Assembly: GCF_031143425.1 (NCBI RefSeq)
Contig: NC_090440.1
Span: 335,733,844 to 335,797,843 of the forward strand
Length of the DNA stretch: 64,000 bases
DNA from: Pleurodeles waltl
Taxonomy: Eukaryota; Chordata; Amphibia; Caudata; Salamandridae
Direction of reading: 5' to 3'
Part shown: in pieces, positions 63,305 to 64,000 of the stretch
Layout: the number at the start of each line of letters is the position of its first letter
How positions within the stretch are numbered: the stretch's first letter is position 1
The notes under the pieces: generated by a model
Database searches by the model: none
What the model was told of the DNA's origin: nothing
What the model saw: the letters and a program-made list of their open reading frames with translations, nothing else
Made by a program: the position numbers and the translations under genes

Positions 63305-64000
63305 GAATACACTGAAACAAAATAATCATACAAACTTTATACAGATAAAATAAGCTCTTGTGGTATACCACCCCACTAATCTTATTCATGTATCTGCACA
63401 AATTTGGAGCAAGTATAAATGACTCATCTGGTAGAGCTGAAACATGGTGGTGCAGTCCGAGACAATGACTACAGAGTGCTGTTTTGGCTGCATGGCAGCC
63501 AAGTCTAGCTAGTATCACATGTATCACCTGTACAATGTGGCTTTCTAAAAACCTTGAATGTCACTGTGAGTGTTTTCAGTCAGTAGCTACTTAGATTTCA
63601 ATATATGTATGGTGTGCATAATTTGTTCCAGGCAGGGAAAGACAGCAGTGTTGAGGTCGTTCTGATCAACAAAGGGTTGTCAAGTATCAACTGAATAATA
63701 GATGAATGATGAGGTTCCAGCTTTTGCCACATTTTTCTACTTCATAATGGGACACAGGTAAAAGTTTGTTCACATGATAACCGAGGCTCATGAGGCTGTG
63801 TCTGAGAATATTATATTCTATTTTGCACAGGAAGATTTACATTGGTGTAATATGTGAGCCCTATAGTAGCCTCAGTGACATATATGTGCATCTTTTGACA
63901 AGCAGTCAATAGTGCATCTTTAGTAGTGGTACACTGTAGGTGCCTATGAAGTGCTCAGAGTGGCCTTTTGTCATAGATACATCAAAAATTAAAAAGGGCA
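63305..64000. other. Intergenic DNA, no gene or repeat recognised
   Basis: About 700 bases of AT-rich, apparently single-copy sequence. No long open frame, tRNA-like box, splice-bounded exon or known transposon motif could be supported. Confidence 0.5.

Overview
The window is not bacterial. It looks like a piece of a large animal genome, most likely a vertebrate and possibly a salamander-like amphibian. The grounds are a very long satellite array, a PGBD4-like piggyBac transposase with a plausible 5' UTR intron, a HARBI1-like PIF/Harbinger remnant and AT-rich interspersed DNA. The taxon is an inference, since no host gene is present to settle it. There is one convincing protein-coding gene (a transposase) and one clear pseudogene fragment. 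The many short open frames across the first 58.6 kb are by-products of the repeat. || Layout. (1) 1-58600: one uninterrupted head-to-tail satellite of about 150 monomers, which runs off the left edge of the window. Monomers are about 383 bp (A class, several subfamilies here called a, b, c, d, e, f, g, v, x) or about 373 bp (B class, with a 10-bp internal deletion and linked diagnostic bases). They are arranged in higher-order repeats (HORs): an 11-mer of 4203 bp (three copies, order x-f-g-c-B-v-a-b-c-d-e), an 8-mer of 3024 bp, a 7-mer of 2682 bp (a-b-c-d-e-f-g) with 4-mer (1533 bp) and 5-mer (1916 bp) shortened variants, and a separate 5-mer of 1905 bp (f-g-c-B-v). The 7-mer and the 1905-bp 5-mer look like two different derivatives of the 11-mer. 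(2) 58404-58600: a truncated, diverged edge monomer. (3) 58683-59015: a strongly diverged monomer in the opposite orientation, directly downstream of the transposase gene. (4) 59252-60742 (minus strand): piggyBac transposase with the catalytic aspartates but no visible C-terminal cysteine-rich domain; a likely 5' UTR intron lies at 60920-61086. (5) 61258-62248: six tandem GC-rich units of about 143-180 bp, most built around a long dyad, followed by three further hairpins up to 62448. (6) 62652-62963: C-terminal piece of a Harbinger transposase with an in-frame stop. (7) 62964-64000: AT-rich DNA with a TA microsatellite and nothing else recognised. || The most interesting point is the link between (1) and (3). 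The satellite monomer is colinear with the non-coding DNA just downstream of the piggyBac transposase, including a 20-bp exact match. This suggests either that the satellite was amplified from the non-coding end of a piggyBac-like transposon, or that such an element captured a monomer at the array border. The HOR structure then shows repeated unequal exchange within the array.
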